From NCBI GenBank assembly GCA_036873755.1, contig JAVTVY010006829.1, positions 310,001 through 374,000 on the forward strand: a DNA stretch of 64,000 nucleotides. Reading direction: 5' to 3'. Shown here piece after piece: positions 8,268 through 20,327 of the stretch (positions are counted from its first letter, which is position 1; each line of letters begins with the position of its first letter). This DNA is from Hanleya hanleyi (Eukaryota > Mollusca > Polyplacophora > Lepidopleurida > Hanleyidae). The notes beneath the pieces are model-generated. The model ran no database searches. It was not told the DNA's origin and saw nothing but the letters and a program-made list of their open reading frames with translations. A program made the position numbers and the translations under genes.

Positions 8268-9159
8268 CGGGAAAAGCAGGATGCTGAGCCGCAGCAGAAA
8301 TCAATCTAGAAGTCCGTTCCTCACGAATACTAGGCATGACGGACTCGATAGCATTATTGAAGTCAAACTTAGAGGATAACGGCTGTTGTAATAGTTGGTC
8401 TTTCACAAAGTATGGAACGTCGGGCTTGACATACTGAAGCAATGCTTTACGCTCAGCTTGAAGAAGCGAAACATAGGAAAAAGCACCCGCCTCAATGACA
8501 TAACGGTTAGCTATATTGAGCGTGTCAATGAAAGCTTGTAAGTAGGCAAGACGACCAGGAGACAAACTAGCCGAACCATCATCCTGAAGTAAGGCAGGAT
8601 CCAAAGTAATCCGAGAAGTAGCCAACAAAAACCAATCCGTGAAAGATGTAATACGTTGAATTGCCAGCAACATATCCATAAGATTATCGACAACTTTGGT
8701 AGGAACCCCGATAGAAGTTGATTTAGAAGATTTCGAAACCTGACTCAAATCACGATCACGTTTGGGAGGTTTGTCGGGAAGGACGTTATCATGAAGTTTG
8801 TAAAATGAAAACAAAGGCTTCTTAAACTTGTTGTCATCCTCCAACTGACGATCAAAAACAATACAATTAGACTCCCAAGCCAGAGAAGGCGCACATGTGA
8901 GGGGAGTCTTCGAAGAGGCATACATGAACGTGGAAGAAGCCGCTGTCGGACATTTAACCCGAGATGATGAAGAGACAGCATTAGTAGAAACGGGCATGTC
9001 TGGAACGAGAGCCAAAAGAGCCTCCATCTTGTCTGAAAAAGGCATCTTAGACGAATCCTTCGAACTATCCGCCGAAGATAAGGAATCTTGACTAGCAGAC
9101 GAAGACGTCGAAGCAGGTTTGGGAGAACAAACGACGGACCGACGGCGAGAGGTAGACAA
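8110..9159 (-). CDS. DIRS gag-like protein, C-terminal part
   Basis: A 349-residue open frame upstream of and overlapping the RT by ~160 bases. It has a Ser-rich N-terminal region, a helical core (DNLMDMLLAIQRITSFTDW, then ALLQYVKPDVPYFVKDQLL) and a basic Gly/Arg-rich tail (ARGRRSTRGKFSRGRGA) suited to RNA binding. Position and composition match DIRS Gag. The true N-terminus lies upstream in other frames, so the Met at 9159 is probably internal. Confidence 0.6.
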   Translation of the reverse strand: MSTSRRRSVVCSPKPASTSSSASQDSLSSADSSKDSSKMPFSDKMEALLALVPDMPVSTNAVSSSSRVKCPTAASSTFMYASSKTPLTCAPSLAWESNCIVFDRQLEDDNKFKKPLFSFYKLHDNVLPDKPPKRDRDLSQVSKSSKSTSIGVPTKVVDNLMDMLLAIQRITSFTDWFLLATSRITLDPALLQDDGSASLSPGRLAYLQAFIDTLNIANRYVIEAGAFSYVSLLQAERKALLQYVKPDVPYFVKDQLLQQPLSSKFDFNNAIESVMPSIREERTSRLISAAAQHPAFPVDRKPNRNRVSKPSQREAFPSGNFRGFDKPPQARGRRSTRGKFSRGRGASNK

Positions 9160-10242
9160 TAACCGATCAAAAGATTGATCAAAACTTGACGACCCCGACG
9201 GGGAGGTGAGGAAGAACGATGTGGCAATCGGCGTGGAGGCGTACGAGAACGACGAACAGGAGTATGAGAATGGCGTACCGGAGAACGGGAAAGCCGTAAA
9301 GTACTAGGACGTCTAGGTGTACGAGACCGACGAACAGGAGAACAAGAATGACGTACAGGTGTATGAGAACGACGAGACGGCGTAACGGAATGTCGAGGCG
9401 GAGTAACAAAACGACGTACAGGCGAACGAGACCGTGAATGGCGTTACGATGTAGAAGAATGTCGTTTAGAAGCACGGGAAAAACGAAGTGACGGGTCAAC
9501 AAACGTAGAAACCGAAGGCTGTAAATCCGCAATTTGAAAATTCAGAGTAGAGTCCGAACGACCTTCCATAGTCTGAAAGGCTGCTTTAGATAAAACAGCA
9601 GAAGAAGAACAAGATTTAAACCGCAAAGGCGAAGTTAACATGCGATGTTTTCTCTTTTTGATAGAACCGGACAGAGACAGATCGTCTGAGAAAAGATCAG
9701 GTCAAATGACACGCGGTGAAGCAGAAATCTTTTGTTCGTCAATAACAATAGAGCGACCAGGCCGACCCGACTTGGAGACAGAATCCTTTGTTGTCACGAA
9801 CAAAGAAACAGGTTTTTGCACAGCCACTCCAGACAAGGCTTTACCAGTAGAACCCACACTGTCTGGACTAATATTGCTATCTTCCTGTGCAACGGTACCA
9901 CTAGGGGGAATTCTAATCGACGACGATGACATAGCAGGGCTATTAAGTCTATGCGATAAATCCAAATTAGAACCTGCAAGGTCATCATTAATTTTGAAAT
10001 CTGCGACTAAAGCAATCTCACTTTGCCGTCTTTCGTCCGCAGATAATCCAGGGTCTTCTGTAGCACGTAATAAATACGCACGCCGCGCCTGGGCATAATT
10101 CCTCCAGGCTAAATCGTCCCAACAAAGACACTCTAAACACGTGGACTGACGGCAACACAGGTGACCTTACATGAGAAACAGACTGTGTGAGCATCCAAAC
10201 TATTCCAAAACTGCCCACACGAGCGACATGAATTAGAAATTA
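9160..10242 (-). pseudogene. DIRS gag N-terminal region, frameshifted
   Basis: From 10242 downward one frame gives a Cys-rich start (SCRSCGQFWN, then CFSCK). After a frame change the next gives CLECLCWDDLAWRNYAQARR, a zinc-ribbon-like pattern typical of DIRS/Ngaro gag starts. It continues as a Ser-rich linker and then an Arg-Ser/Arg-Thr-Pro repeat tract (~9190-9440) like an SR domain. Frame changes occur near 10150, 9710, 9445 and 9190, so this copy is decayed. Confidence 0.55.
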
Positions 10243-10260
10243 GACAGATATCTCAGACAT

Positions 10261-10504
10261 AATGTCTAAGAAATTTACAAGCAATAGAAAATACTAGCTT
10301 AGCAAAAGTACAACCGAAGTCAAACCAATAACAACCAAACCAGCACTATAGGACACTCCTTGATATGCAACCACTCTCGAGCAGGTACAAATAGAGAAAG
10401 AGGGAGATTCAGGATTGTGCAGGGCTTAAGTAACCTAGCTGGGCTGAGAGAAAACTTTTCGTTTTAACTATTTGTAAGGATGCTCCTAAAGGGAGATAAG
10501 GCCA
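10261..10504. other. No gene seen; possible DIRS 5' region
   Basis: AT-rich sequence between the gag start and the first tandem unit of the next repeat. No ORF or motif is recognised. Confidence 0.4.
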
Positions 10505-11400
10505 TCAGCAACAGCAGGTGAAGATTTGAGACATAAATACATTGATGCTGTATACCAAGTTTCGTATCGAACACTGAAATGGTATAAGATATACATCATT
10601 AAAGATTTTGAATAAATTAAAGATGGCCACCAAGGTTTCCGCCCAATCAGAGAAACCAGAACTGTCATTTGTCGTAAGTCTCTTGATGAATCGATGATGT
10701 ATACCAAATTTTACATCGAGCACTTGAACGGTATCAGAGAACGAGATCATTAATGATTTTGCATAAATTAAAGATGGCCGCCCATCCTTCCCCCCACTCA
10801 GAGGAACTGATGTGGTTATTCATTTCAAGTCTCTTGATATATCGATGCTGTATACCAAGTTTGGTATAGAACACTTAAATGTTATCAGAGATATATATCA
10901 TTAAAGTTTTTGCATAAATTAAAGATGGCCACCAAGGTTTTCGGTCAATCAGGTCCCGATTCAAAGTATCTGGATGTATCGATCATGTATACCAACTTTC
11001 ATATAAAACAATTGAATGGTAACAGAGATATGTATCCTTATCGATTTCGCATAAATTAAAGATGGCCTCCAGGATTTCCAGCTAATCAGAAAAGCCGGTT
11101 TGGTAATTCATTGAAAGTTGCTTGATGTATCGATGATGTACACCAACTTTCGTATTAAACAGTTGATTGGTTTCCGAGATATGGATCATTATCCATTTTG
11201 CATAAAATTAAAGATGGCCGCCAAGGTTTCCACCCTATCAGGTCCCAATTCAAATTCTGGTCCTTGACTAGGTACATAAGCATACCAAATTTGGAATTCT
11301 TCAGTGGAACCGTTTTCTGGCTATCTCGCTCACGTACGGACAGATGGACGTACAAGACGACGACAATACCCCATGGCCAAAATTGGCCGAGGGATAAAAA
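10505..11400 (+). mobile_element. HINE-like element, family A, copy 1
   Basis: Five to six tandem units of ~165-175 bp, each holding gcataaattaaagatggcc and gtataccaa[g/a]ttt. They are followed by a degenerate GACGGACAG stretch, a palindrome (ggccaaaattggcc) and gggataaaaa. This is the layout of pearl/DINE-1-type non-autonomous Helitron-related elements. The same family recurs at 49790. Confidence 0.8.
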
Positions 11401-12329
11401 ATGAGTATTGAGATACAATGTAAAATCCTCATGGTTAGATGGACTGGAGCTATGCTGGGATGCATCCTCTCATAGCATGTACCTCCTCCTGCCGGCACAC
11501 TCCTAGTATATTACCCCTGTCACCTTACAGTTTCAAACACAGCCAGCATTTCTGTGATATGCAGAGCTCTTTCTGTAGATCAGGGAGAAATGCTTGCAAC
11601 ATTCCATGAATATTTCAGAAGCAGAATGGAAAGAAAACATTTCTGAATACAGGGAAATTATAATATTACATAAATGATTTGACCACCACTGGATTTTAGA
11701 AACTTGCCATAAAAAGATAATGCAGAGGGTCTTGAGGGGTAAGCTTAAACAGCGAAAATTCCAAACTGTACCTCAACACACATATTTCATGAAAATATTT
11801 TGTGTAAATGAATACAGGCAAAGTGGAATATCCCATTGTTTTCTACAATGAATTACACTTATACTGGTATTATTTAATACTAAATTACTGCCCAAACACG
11901 CTTTCTAATGAGAATGAGTTAGTCCCACAAAATCACTCAACATGCGCCTCTCAAAATCTGTGGTTTAGCAGACGACATATTTTGAGTAGGAAAGTAGTGC
12001 CACCGGAAAATTAACGAAAACACGTATAAAATTAGATAAATGGAAATGTAACTTAAACATATCAGACCTGCAACTATGTGCGAACATTAAAAACACAGAA
12101 ACCTGGACACTCTAAAGAAGGAAGTTTCAGATCTCTTTCTTATCGTGTAAGAACTCTATCTTTTGCTGTGTTAGCAAGACACAGAGCCGGTGCTCAAGTT
12201 TTTCCTGACTATATTAAGACAGGACCATCAGTCCCTATGGGACTAAATCGCCCCGTGAAAATCCACAAACACAATTGTTCTTGGGACTGCCAGCAAAAGT
12301 CTACAGATAATGAACATACAATAATGACA
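11401..12329. other. No gene or repeat recognised
   Basis: AT-rich sequence with only short chance ORFs. No splice-consistent exon of the neighbouring gene is seen. Confidence 0.5.
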
Positions 12330-12880
12330 TGAGGCACCAGAGGTGCTTCAACCCCTCAGCCCCATAACAGTCCAGACCAAGATGTTTTTATGGGGGTTAG
12401 GGTTTGGATACATTACATGTATATAGCATTATGTCATGTGATGGCATATTCATACCAAATCTGAGAAGGTGAGTGGTTCAAATTATTGCCCAGAAATGAA
12501 TTTTGCCACCAGGTGGCGCCACCACTAGGCCCAAGTGAGCGAAACACAATCCAGAGTGACATCTAATGGCATGGTACATGTATATGATACCAAATTTGAA
12601 AAGAATCCATTGAGAGGTTCTCAAGTTATTGCCTGGAAACGAATATAGGATTTTCCCACCAGGTGGTGCCACCGGTTGACAAAAGTGGTCAAGATGCAAT
12701 CTCTGGCAACACATCATGGCATGGTATTTGCATACCAAATTTGAGAAGGATCCGATGAGCGGTTCTCAAGTCATTTCCCAGAAACGAATTATTGTCAGAC
12801 GAACAAACGGATGGATGCAGTGATGCACAGACAGACGGACAATGGAATCCATATATCCCGCTATGTACAGGGGTATAAAA
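12330..12880 (+). mobile_element. HINE-like element, family B
   Basis: Starts with a 5' hairpin (ggcacc/ggtgct) followed by TCAA. It has three units of ~150 bp with catggtat, ataccaaatttga and the near-palindrome aggtggcgccacc. It ends in gacagacggac, a cccgcta...tacagggg end and tataaaaa. Confidence 0.75.
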
Positions 12881-12904
12881 AACTGACGAGGTAGCCACAT
12901 AGCT

Positions 12905-13375
12905 GCGGGAAAAATATATATAAAGTTGTGATCTTACTGATCTGACCTGAAACTAAATGTATAATCCTTCAGGAGATTTTGAATGTATAATTTGACCTCA
13001 AAATAATGGGTCTACGGTAGGCTTCTGGTTCATCTCTGCTTATGTGGTATGAATTTGAAAGTTTGGCTATAAACCTAATTTTACCAGATCATTTGACCTT
13101 GAGAAAATAGGTCAAGGTCACTCATCCTCAAGAAGTAAAGGCCAATAAGCAGATGGTATAAATTATGAAAGGCTTGCTCAAGTCCTTCAATAGATATCCT
13201 GTTAATAATAGCAAATATATTCTTAACACGTCGAATTTGACAATAGGCTTCTGACCTTCATCAGCTTCAAATGCCTGAAACTGAGAAGCCTGGCTACAGT
13301 CCTTCAAGAGATATCCTCCTAACAAAGATGGACAATACTCATTGACCAAAACTAGGCCGAGGGGTAATAAAAATA
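12905..13375 (+). mobile_element. HINE-like element, family C, copy 1
   Basis: Units of ~130 bp with tttgaccttgagaaaatagg followed by tcaaggtca (inverted half-sites) and cttcaa[t/g]agatatcc. It ends in a degenerate gacaatac tract, aggccgaggggtaataaaaa. Related to 15520-15927. Confidence 0.65.
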
Positions 13376-13884
13376 GGGGCAAAATTCCAATTTGTCATAT
13401 TTATTTTCTTATATACATACATGGGAAGATGACAGTCATACATCCAACAACAAACACTCATTTCCATAATAAACAAGTCCTTAGAAAAATATAGGCAAAT
13501 ATATTGCCTATTCATCAATAATAGCAATGGGTCAAATACCTATCAGACATTGCTGGCTTATCAGTGTATAACAGACTGAAGTATTCTGATAGGTACAAGG
13601 TGGCAGACCTGGAAAAAACTTGAATATGCAAACGTTGAATTTTGTGTAGCATGACAAGGTCACAATGGATACTCCAAACATTTCCAGATTTGCTGAACGT
13701 TGAAGTCTAAAATAATTGTTCAGGAATTTTAAAGGACTTGTGTTGACATCACAAAGGGAGTCTAAGTTAATGAGCCATGTCTGTGCTGAAATAAGCTTAT
13801 GAGCTACAAGTCCAAGTTTGAATCTAAAGTGTTCCATTTTTATAGGTAATAATTTTCAATATCTTCAGAAATCTGGTTAACGTA
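13376..13884. other. No gene recognised
   Basis: AT-rich sequence downstream of UTP25. No motif is seen. Confidence 0.4.
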
Positions 13885-14486
13885 GCAACACGTTACTTGA
13901 GCTTTATTTAGATAAATCTGTACAATATGAGATATTACTAGTATATGTATTAACAAGTCTCCATGGTTTATCACTGAAAACAAGCGCCCATTTTAGTTTC
14001 CAATATCAAATATTCTTGGCGGTCATAGAGTCATTCACTGACACCAAAATGTGCCCTTTTCCAGTCCCGGAATGTATTTCATTACTATATCGTCAGTCGG
14101 CGCACATGAGAAATAATAGAAGAGTTTGTCCCTTTTCCGTCCCATCATGAACTACAGCATTTGCATCTGTATAGGACATATATAAGCATATCTCTGAAAT
14201 ATTGGTAACCAAATGAAATAAACAGTACATGTCTTAGAATGGCAATCACATCGCTCTCTTTTAGCCATTTGAATTCTCCACTGGGATCCCTATTAAATAA
14301 ACACATTTGCTCAAGAGACAATATTAGAGGGTAATATGGAAGTTCCTTCATCACAGACAGCAGATATTGGTGTTCATGGTGATGATAATTCTTCCACTGG
14401 ATCCAACACTGAACATGTCCAGTCAACAATGGGGACAGTATAGGTTTCATTGATCATCAATCGACATTCATTGCTCTCTAACGATG
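13885..14486 (-). other. UTP25: Probable UTP25 3' untranslated region
   Basis: Follows the UTP25 stop codon. A candidate AATAAA (minus strand) lies at 13903-13908. The extent is inferred only from that signal. Confidence 0.4.
13903..13908 (-). terminator. UTP25: Candidate UTP25 poly(A) signal
   Basis: AATAAA on the minus strand about 580 bases after the stop codon. Other AATAAA copies lie further down (for example near 13400). Confidence 0.4.
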
Positions 14487-14736
14487 TCAGCTGGTTTCTC
14501 CTGTGACAAACATGTGTGTAGATTTCTCAGTGTTGAGCATCCGAGAGGCACGGTCAGTGCCAACCAGGGCGGCCAGTTTCTGTGCCTCATATCGGGAGTA
14601 TATCACAGTACAGGTAAAGTTCTCATGGTCACTGTTTACTTTGGGGTCTCTCATCATATTACACATCTCACTGTACAAGTGTGAATATTGGGGCAGGGCA
14701 TAGAACACCAGGTGCTTGATCCCTCGTAGCTTGAAC
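14487..14736 (-). CDS. UTP25: UTP25 terminal exon 18
   Basis: Acceptor gtaccag. Encodes LRGIKHLVFYALPQYSHLYS, SEMCNMMRD, CTVIYSRYEAQKLAALVG and ends FVTGETS-stop, the known C-terminus pattern of UTP25. Confidence 0.96.
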
Positions 14737-15352
14737 CTGGTACAAATTGAAACAGATTAGACACACAAGATCAGGTTTACAAAGTCAAATTCATTGTAGT
14801 AAATCACAAACACTTTATAACATCCCTAAACATTGCAGAAGAGTACGGACAGGAGCAGCTCTTGATAAAAATCTCCAGCCATCAATATTATGATTCACTA
14901 TGTGAACATGACATGATTTTTATCCACAATTGTAGAGTGGAGTTGGGGTAAGATCCCCCAATAAACATCCACCATTTATGCACCATCATGCTCGAGTGAC
15001 CTGCACTGTGCTTCGTTCAACAGCCAACACCACATGGGCAAAATGAACATCATTGCTGGATATTCTTAATGACTGAATACCCGATTTGGTCTCCACCAAA
15101 TATTGATGCTTTTCTCTTAATCATTTCAGAATAATCAGTATTTGTCTTCATTCTCTCCATAAGTGACCATGTTTAAAATGGCTCTCTGTAGGTCGCTCAA
15201 GCATAATGGTATCTGTCTGGACAATGTTGTAGTTTATACCACTGCAAATACAGACATAGAATAGTAGACCATTTATGATTACGATGAACTTTAGTAATAT
15301 TTGTAATACTCTGGTGGCAGATGACAAGAATATCTGTGCTACTCTAACTCAC

Positions 15353-15451
15353 CTTCTGTAGAAATGAACACGCTCTGTATACAACATGAAGTGAGTTTTC
15401 CCATGGAAAAACATATTTCTCGACTTGGAGATCATTTTAGTATTAGAATAT
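15353..15451 (-). CDS. UTP25: UTP25 visible exon 17
   Basis: Acceptor ctatacag, donor gtgagt. Encodes KSRNMFFHGKTHFMLYTERV and on; joins in phase to exons 16 and 18. Confidence 0.94.
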
Positions 15452-15519
15452 CTGTATAGAAAAAGAAATATGTGATAAGATTGAAACTCATGAAGGAATA
15501 AACCAAGCTGTACATTGAA

Positions 15520-15927
15520 GCAAATTGAACAGGAGCCTTATAGGCTATAATATACATCCTGTACTGTAAATTTGGAGAGCCCAGCCTTGATCCCTTGAGA
15601 CATTCCAAAAAATAGAACTTGACCTTGATGAAATACGTCAAGGTCAGTCAAACTGGAAAGATTTCAAGTCAATTGCCAGTTGCATGTGTAGTATGAATTT
15701 GGAGAGCCAATATGTAATCCTTCAAACTATATCACCAATACCATAATTTGACCTTGATAAAATAGGTCAAGGTCAGTCATCTTCAATAGGTCCCTTGCCA
15801 GTTGCATATGTTATATGAATTTGGAATGCCTGACAATAATCCTTCCAGAGATATTGTGTTAACAAGCAAGATGGACAGACAGACTGACAATATCCTTTGG
15901 CCACAATTGGACAAGGGGTTAAAATTA
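15520..15927 (+). mobile_element. HINE-like element, family C, copy 2
   Basis: Three ~125-bp units carrying gaccttgat[g/a]aaata[c/g] then gtcaaggtcagtca, so each unit can fold on its inverted half-sites. It ends in agacagactgac, ggccacaattggac and ggggttaaaa. Lies in the UTP25 intron between exons 16 and 17. Confidence 0.7.
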
Positions 15928-15984
15928 ATAGCCTTCTTCTTCGCCATCACAATCCACATCTCTGAACTGTAATTATAGAACACA

Positions 15985-17280
15985 TGAAGGAAGCAATCAG
16001 AGATTGCTCAATTGTATGCCCCCCCCCCCTCCGCTTTAATCTGACACTGCCCCACCATTGTTCTGTTCTATATTGGTTGGTGGAGGCCTAATTTCAGTCA
16101 CTTTTTTGCCATGCCTCACATAATACATATTTCAAGTATCGACCAACAAGTGATTATACAATGTTTTGATGCAAGATGGTCGCCAAATCTGAAAATGTGA
16201 CCTGGTTTTGAGACCTACATTTCTTGGGAGTGTATTGTGGTGAAATTATGAAGCGATCAGAGAACTTTGAATTTTGCACCCAATTCGCTCTTTTTGAGGC
16301 AATTTCATACTTCAGGACATGTGGTCCGCTTTGGAATGTAGAATAACATATATAACCATTTTCCCGATCCAAATCGCTTATGGACTGAGATCCAGCCTGG
16401 ACAAATAAATACATCCCATTCACTTAGGTTTGATAAACAAAGGGCCATAACTCTTGAAAATATAACCGAAAGCAGAGAAACTTCACGCTGCACAACTATG
16501 GGCATTGACCACATATCATGCAAATTTCATGCTTGTCCATACAATATTAACCGAGATCCAGCCCGGACAAGTCCCAATTCACAAAGATTAGAGGAAAAAA
16601 GGGTCATAACTCTTGAAAATATATGCGAAACATGGAGAAACTTCACGCTGCAAAATTACAGGGCACTGATCACATATCCTGCAAATTTCATGATTGTCCA
16701 TACAATATTAACCGAGATCCAGCCCGGACAAGTCCCAATTCACAAAGATTTGAAGAAAAAAGGGCCATAACACTTGAAAATATACGCGAAATGCGGAGAA
16801 ACTTCACGCTGCACAAATACAGGGCACTGACCACATATCCTGCAAATTTCATAATTGTCCATACAATATTGACTGATATCCAGCCTGGACAAGTCTCAAT
16901 TCACGGAAATTTCAGGAACAAAGGGCCATAACTCTTGAATATATAAGCGAAACGGGGAGAAACTTTATGCTGCGCAACTGTGGGGCACTGACCACATATC
17001 ATGCAAATTTCATACTTGTCCATACAATATTAACCAAGATCCGGCCCGGACAAGTCCCATTCACAGAGATTTCAGAAAAAGGGCCATAACTCTTGAAAAT
17101 TATACCGAAACTCGGTAAAAACTCTACGCTGCACAACTACGAGGCACTGGCCACATTCCATGCAAGTTTCAATCCTGTCCATCAAATATTAACCGAGATA
17201 TTGCGCGGACAAGATATTGGGACGGACAGATGGACAAAGCGATCGCTATATGCCCCCCCTCTACCTAGGGGGCATAATAA
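15985..17280 (+). mobile_element. HINE-like element, family D, copy 1
   Basis: Begins with a hairpin (agcaatc/gattgct) then TCAA and poly-C. Five to six units of ~155-160 bp follow, with gggccataactcttgaaa, cacatatc[a/c]tgcaaatttcat and catacaatattaaccgagat. It ends gggacggacagatggac and a gccccccc/ggggggc hairpin. A second copy is at 36845. Confidence 0.85.
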
Positions 17281-17289
17281 ACATAACAA

Positions 17290-18340
17290 TTTTCAATGAT
17301 TTACTGATTTTCGGCCAAAGTGACATTGACCATTTGACCTCAAAATGAATAGGAGTCCACTTTGCCCCATCGGGCCTTTCGTTTTTTATTTGTTGGTTCA
17401 CGGATCCGCCGACTCACTTTTTCCGAAAAGTGGAAAAAAAATAATCACGATTTTGTCCTTTTTTATTTCCGCTACTGACCTTATTTTTATATCCTCTGAT
17501 AAAAAAAATTCGCAATTCTCGACAGGATGACTCAGTGGAAAGGCGGAGGTATACAAAGATATATACTGTCGAAGAGTGAAACTTTAGACACGAGGTATCT
17601 GTAGACATCGCGCATCCATTTTGGACCTTTCAAGGGAGATAATTCTGCAAAGTTGTTGTGGCGCGCTGTCACAAAATGGCGGGATGGCGGGCAGTTTTTA
17701 CATCTGTGTCGTCGTAAAGAAAGGGGCGGAAGTCAAGACTAGATCTTTTCAGTAATGTAACGAGCGGCAGCGATACGGTTGGGGACATCGTCTGCAAATG
17801 TATTACGTCGGCTGACACGCTTTCCTCCGTGAAGTCGTCAAAACATGAAGATGGTGCCGTCTCTGAATGTGACCTGTCTACCCCGATGTCAGTGCTGCAC
17901 TCGTTCCGGAGTAAATTCCTTCAAGTTATCCTATCTGACAAGGACGCCAGACCCAGGCGAGCTGTTCCATTATGATGGATATGGCGAAGAGAAGAGATGC
18001 CCTCCCGAATGAAAGGTCACGATCTTCATACATTCGCTTTTCGTAACCCCAATATAGGGGGCCTATATTTCGTGATTTAAGGGCCATGGGTGGTAGCATG
18101 TTGTTGATGCCGAATCTTGTATGTATTTTTCACAGCCGAAAGGACGTCCATTTTTATAAATAAAATGTTCAAAACTTTTGTACAATTAGTCAATAGGAAA
18201 AGTACTGAGTACTTTTTAACTCTCAGTAAATACAGATATCTTGCAGATACAACATGCCCCAATTATGACCCTTCACAAATACAAATACAACTTCACAAAC
18301 TCTGGTCATCAAAAGTTTTCTTTTGAGAGGATGTTGAAAC
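17290..18340. other. No gene recognised; GC-richer patch
   Basis: 17640-18010 is GC-richer than its surroundings and holds a ~55-codon + ORF from 17846 with a CxCC motif (RCQCC). I do not recognise it, and it could be a decayed element or an exon of an unseen gene. Confidence 0.3.
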
Positions 18341-20193
18341 AAGAGCCCAAGGGGCTTCAATATACGCCCGTATATCTGGAATTACATTGGTCCAAATTTC
18401 AAGGTTGTTTAATAGCCTTGATTCTAATTGGTAGCTAGCAATCCAGAGAAAGGTCTGCAATTTTGTGCTTCTGAGACTGTAACATATATCACATCTAAAA
18501 TTGAATGATAAACTAAAATGAGCTTAACTCTTGGAAACTAGTTGACCTTGGAGCAAGAACCGAGAGCTCACATATCCAACACTGAAATCGACAACAGTCA
18601 AACACAAGAAAATAGTAGTTTTCCTGCAAATGGATTTCTTTCAGACGAGAGAATTTTCCATGAAGGAAGAAGAAAGTGATGAAGTAAACCTTTGTTCTTG
18701 AGTTGATAAACAGGTATGAAGTTCTCTCCGTTAAATTAGTAAATGTGTGGTTTTTATTTCACAACAGTTTAACTAAATGTAGCTGTTTCAAACACGGGAG
18801 ACAACTCCACAGGACAAATGCCATATACATGTAGGGGAGTGAACTCTGAATATTCCAACCTATCACATATAGTCACCTAAACTTGATTCAGTTTTGGGGG
18901 ACTGTGACCTTGACCTTTGACAAATTGATGTATGGCTCCTCTTCGCCAAACGAGTAAGGTATTTGATACCATTCCATACCTTGAAACTAGAGATATCGCA
19001 TGGACAACAAATGTTAATGGATGAATGGACAGAAAGAAACATCGCATTACATGACCTCGTCTTCGACAGGCATATGAAAATGTGACTTAATGATTTCCTG
19101 ATTTTGGTGTCACAGTGACCTTGACCTTTGACCGTGACCTAAATTTTGGTACACGACACATCGTCTTCCGTCAATGTATCAATGTACACAAAAAAAATCA
19201 TGATTTTTATGAATTTCATGATTTTGGGGTCACAGTGACCTTTGACCTTGACCTAATTTTTGGTATGGACACTTCATTCCCCCTATTGAATCCACTCACC
19301 AAAAATTAGTAATTTTTAATGATTTCCTGATTTTTAGGTTACACTGACCTTTGACCTTGATTCTGGTGTCACAGTGATTTTGACTATTGACCTGGATCTA
19401 AATTTTGATACATGACAAAACGGCTACCCGTAATTTCTCAATGGACTCAAAAAATCATGATTTTTAACAATTTCATGATTTTGGGGTCAAAGTGACCTTG
19501 ACCTACATTTTGATATGTGACACATTGTGTCCCCCTAATGTATCTACTGACACAAAGAAATGTTATTTTTAATAATTTCCTGATTTTTGGGTCACAGTGA
19601 CCTTTGACCTTGACCTATATTTTGGTATGCGACACTTCATTTCTCCCTACCTGATCCACTCACAAAAAATTAGAAATTATTAATGATTTCCTGATTTTTC
19701 GGTCACTCTGACCTTTGACCTCTGACCTCGACCTACATTTGGTATGCAACATATCATTCCCCCCGTTGGGCATCCACTCACCAAAAATTAGAACTGTGGA
19801 TAGAAAACTGTCAATGATTTCCTGATTTTAGGCAACAGTGACCTTTGACCTCTGACCTCGACCTCAATTTTGGTACGCGACACATCGTCTCCACCTAGCG
19901 TATCCACTCACAAAAAATTGCAACTGTGGATAGAAAACTTTCACAGATATAGACCGGACACGAACACTTCAGTGATTTCCTATTTTTTAGGCCAGTGACC
20001 TTTGACTTCTGACCTTGACCTTCATTTTGGTATGCGACACATCATTTCCACGTAGGGTATCCACTCACCAAAAATTAGAACTGTAGATAGAAAACTGTCC
20101 CAGATATAGACCGGACACGAGGGACGGACAGACGAATACACGGACGGAAACCGCCATCACATAATACGTCCGCCTTATGGCGGGCGTATAAAA
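18341..20193 (+). mobile_element. HINE-like element, family E
   Basis: Begins with a hairpin (agcccc-type stem, aagagcccaaggggctt) then TCAA. Seven to eight units of ~120-150 bp carry tgacctttgaccttgacct, ttttggtatgcgacac and tttcctgatttt. It ends gggacggacagacg, a gtccgcc/ggcggg hairpin and gtataaaaa. A related tail lies at 21200-21376. Confidence 0.8.
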
Positions 20194-20327
20194 AGACAGC
20201 AAAACCAGAGGAGTCTTGTCTTGTCAAACCACTTTGAAGACATCAATGTCCTTTCATTGAACATACCACAAAGTGCATATATTTTTTTTCTGTGGCTTCT
20301 ACATGCTATTATACATGTGCACCCATA

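Larger units (their letters stand above)
5680..10260 (-). mobile_element. Truncated DIRS-type retrotransposon
   Basis: On the minus strand the order is gag, reverse transcriptase-RNase H, tyrosine recombinase (YR). YR together with a DIRS-style RT/RH is diagnostic of the DIRS order. The 3' end is lost inside the YR gene at ~5685, next to the virus-like element. The gag region carries frameshifts. No complete set of split inverted repeats is visible; 10260-10500 may hold its 5' untranslated part. Confidence 0.85.
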
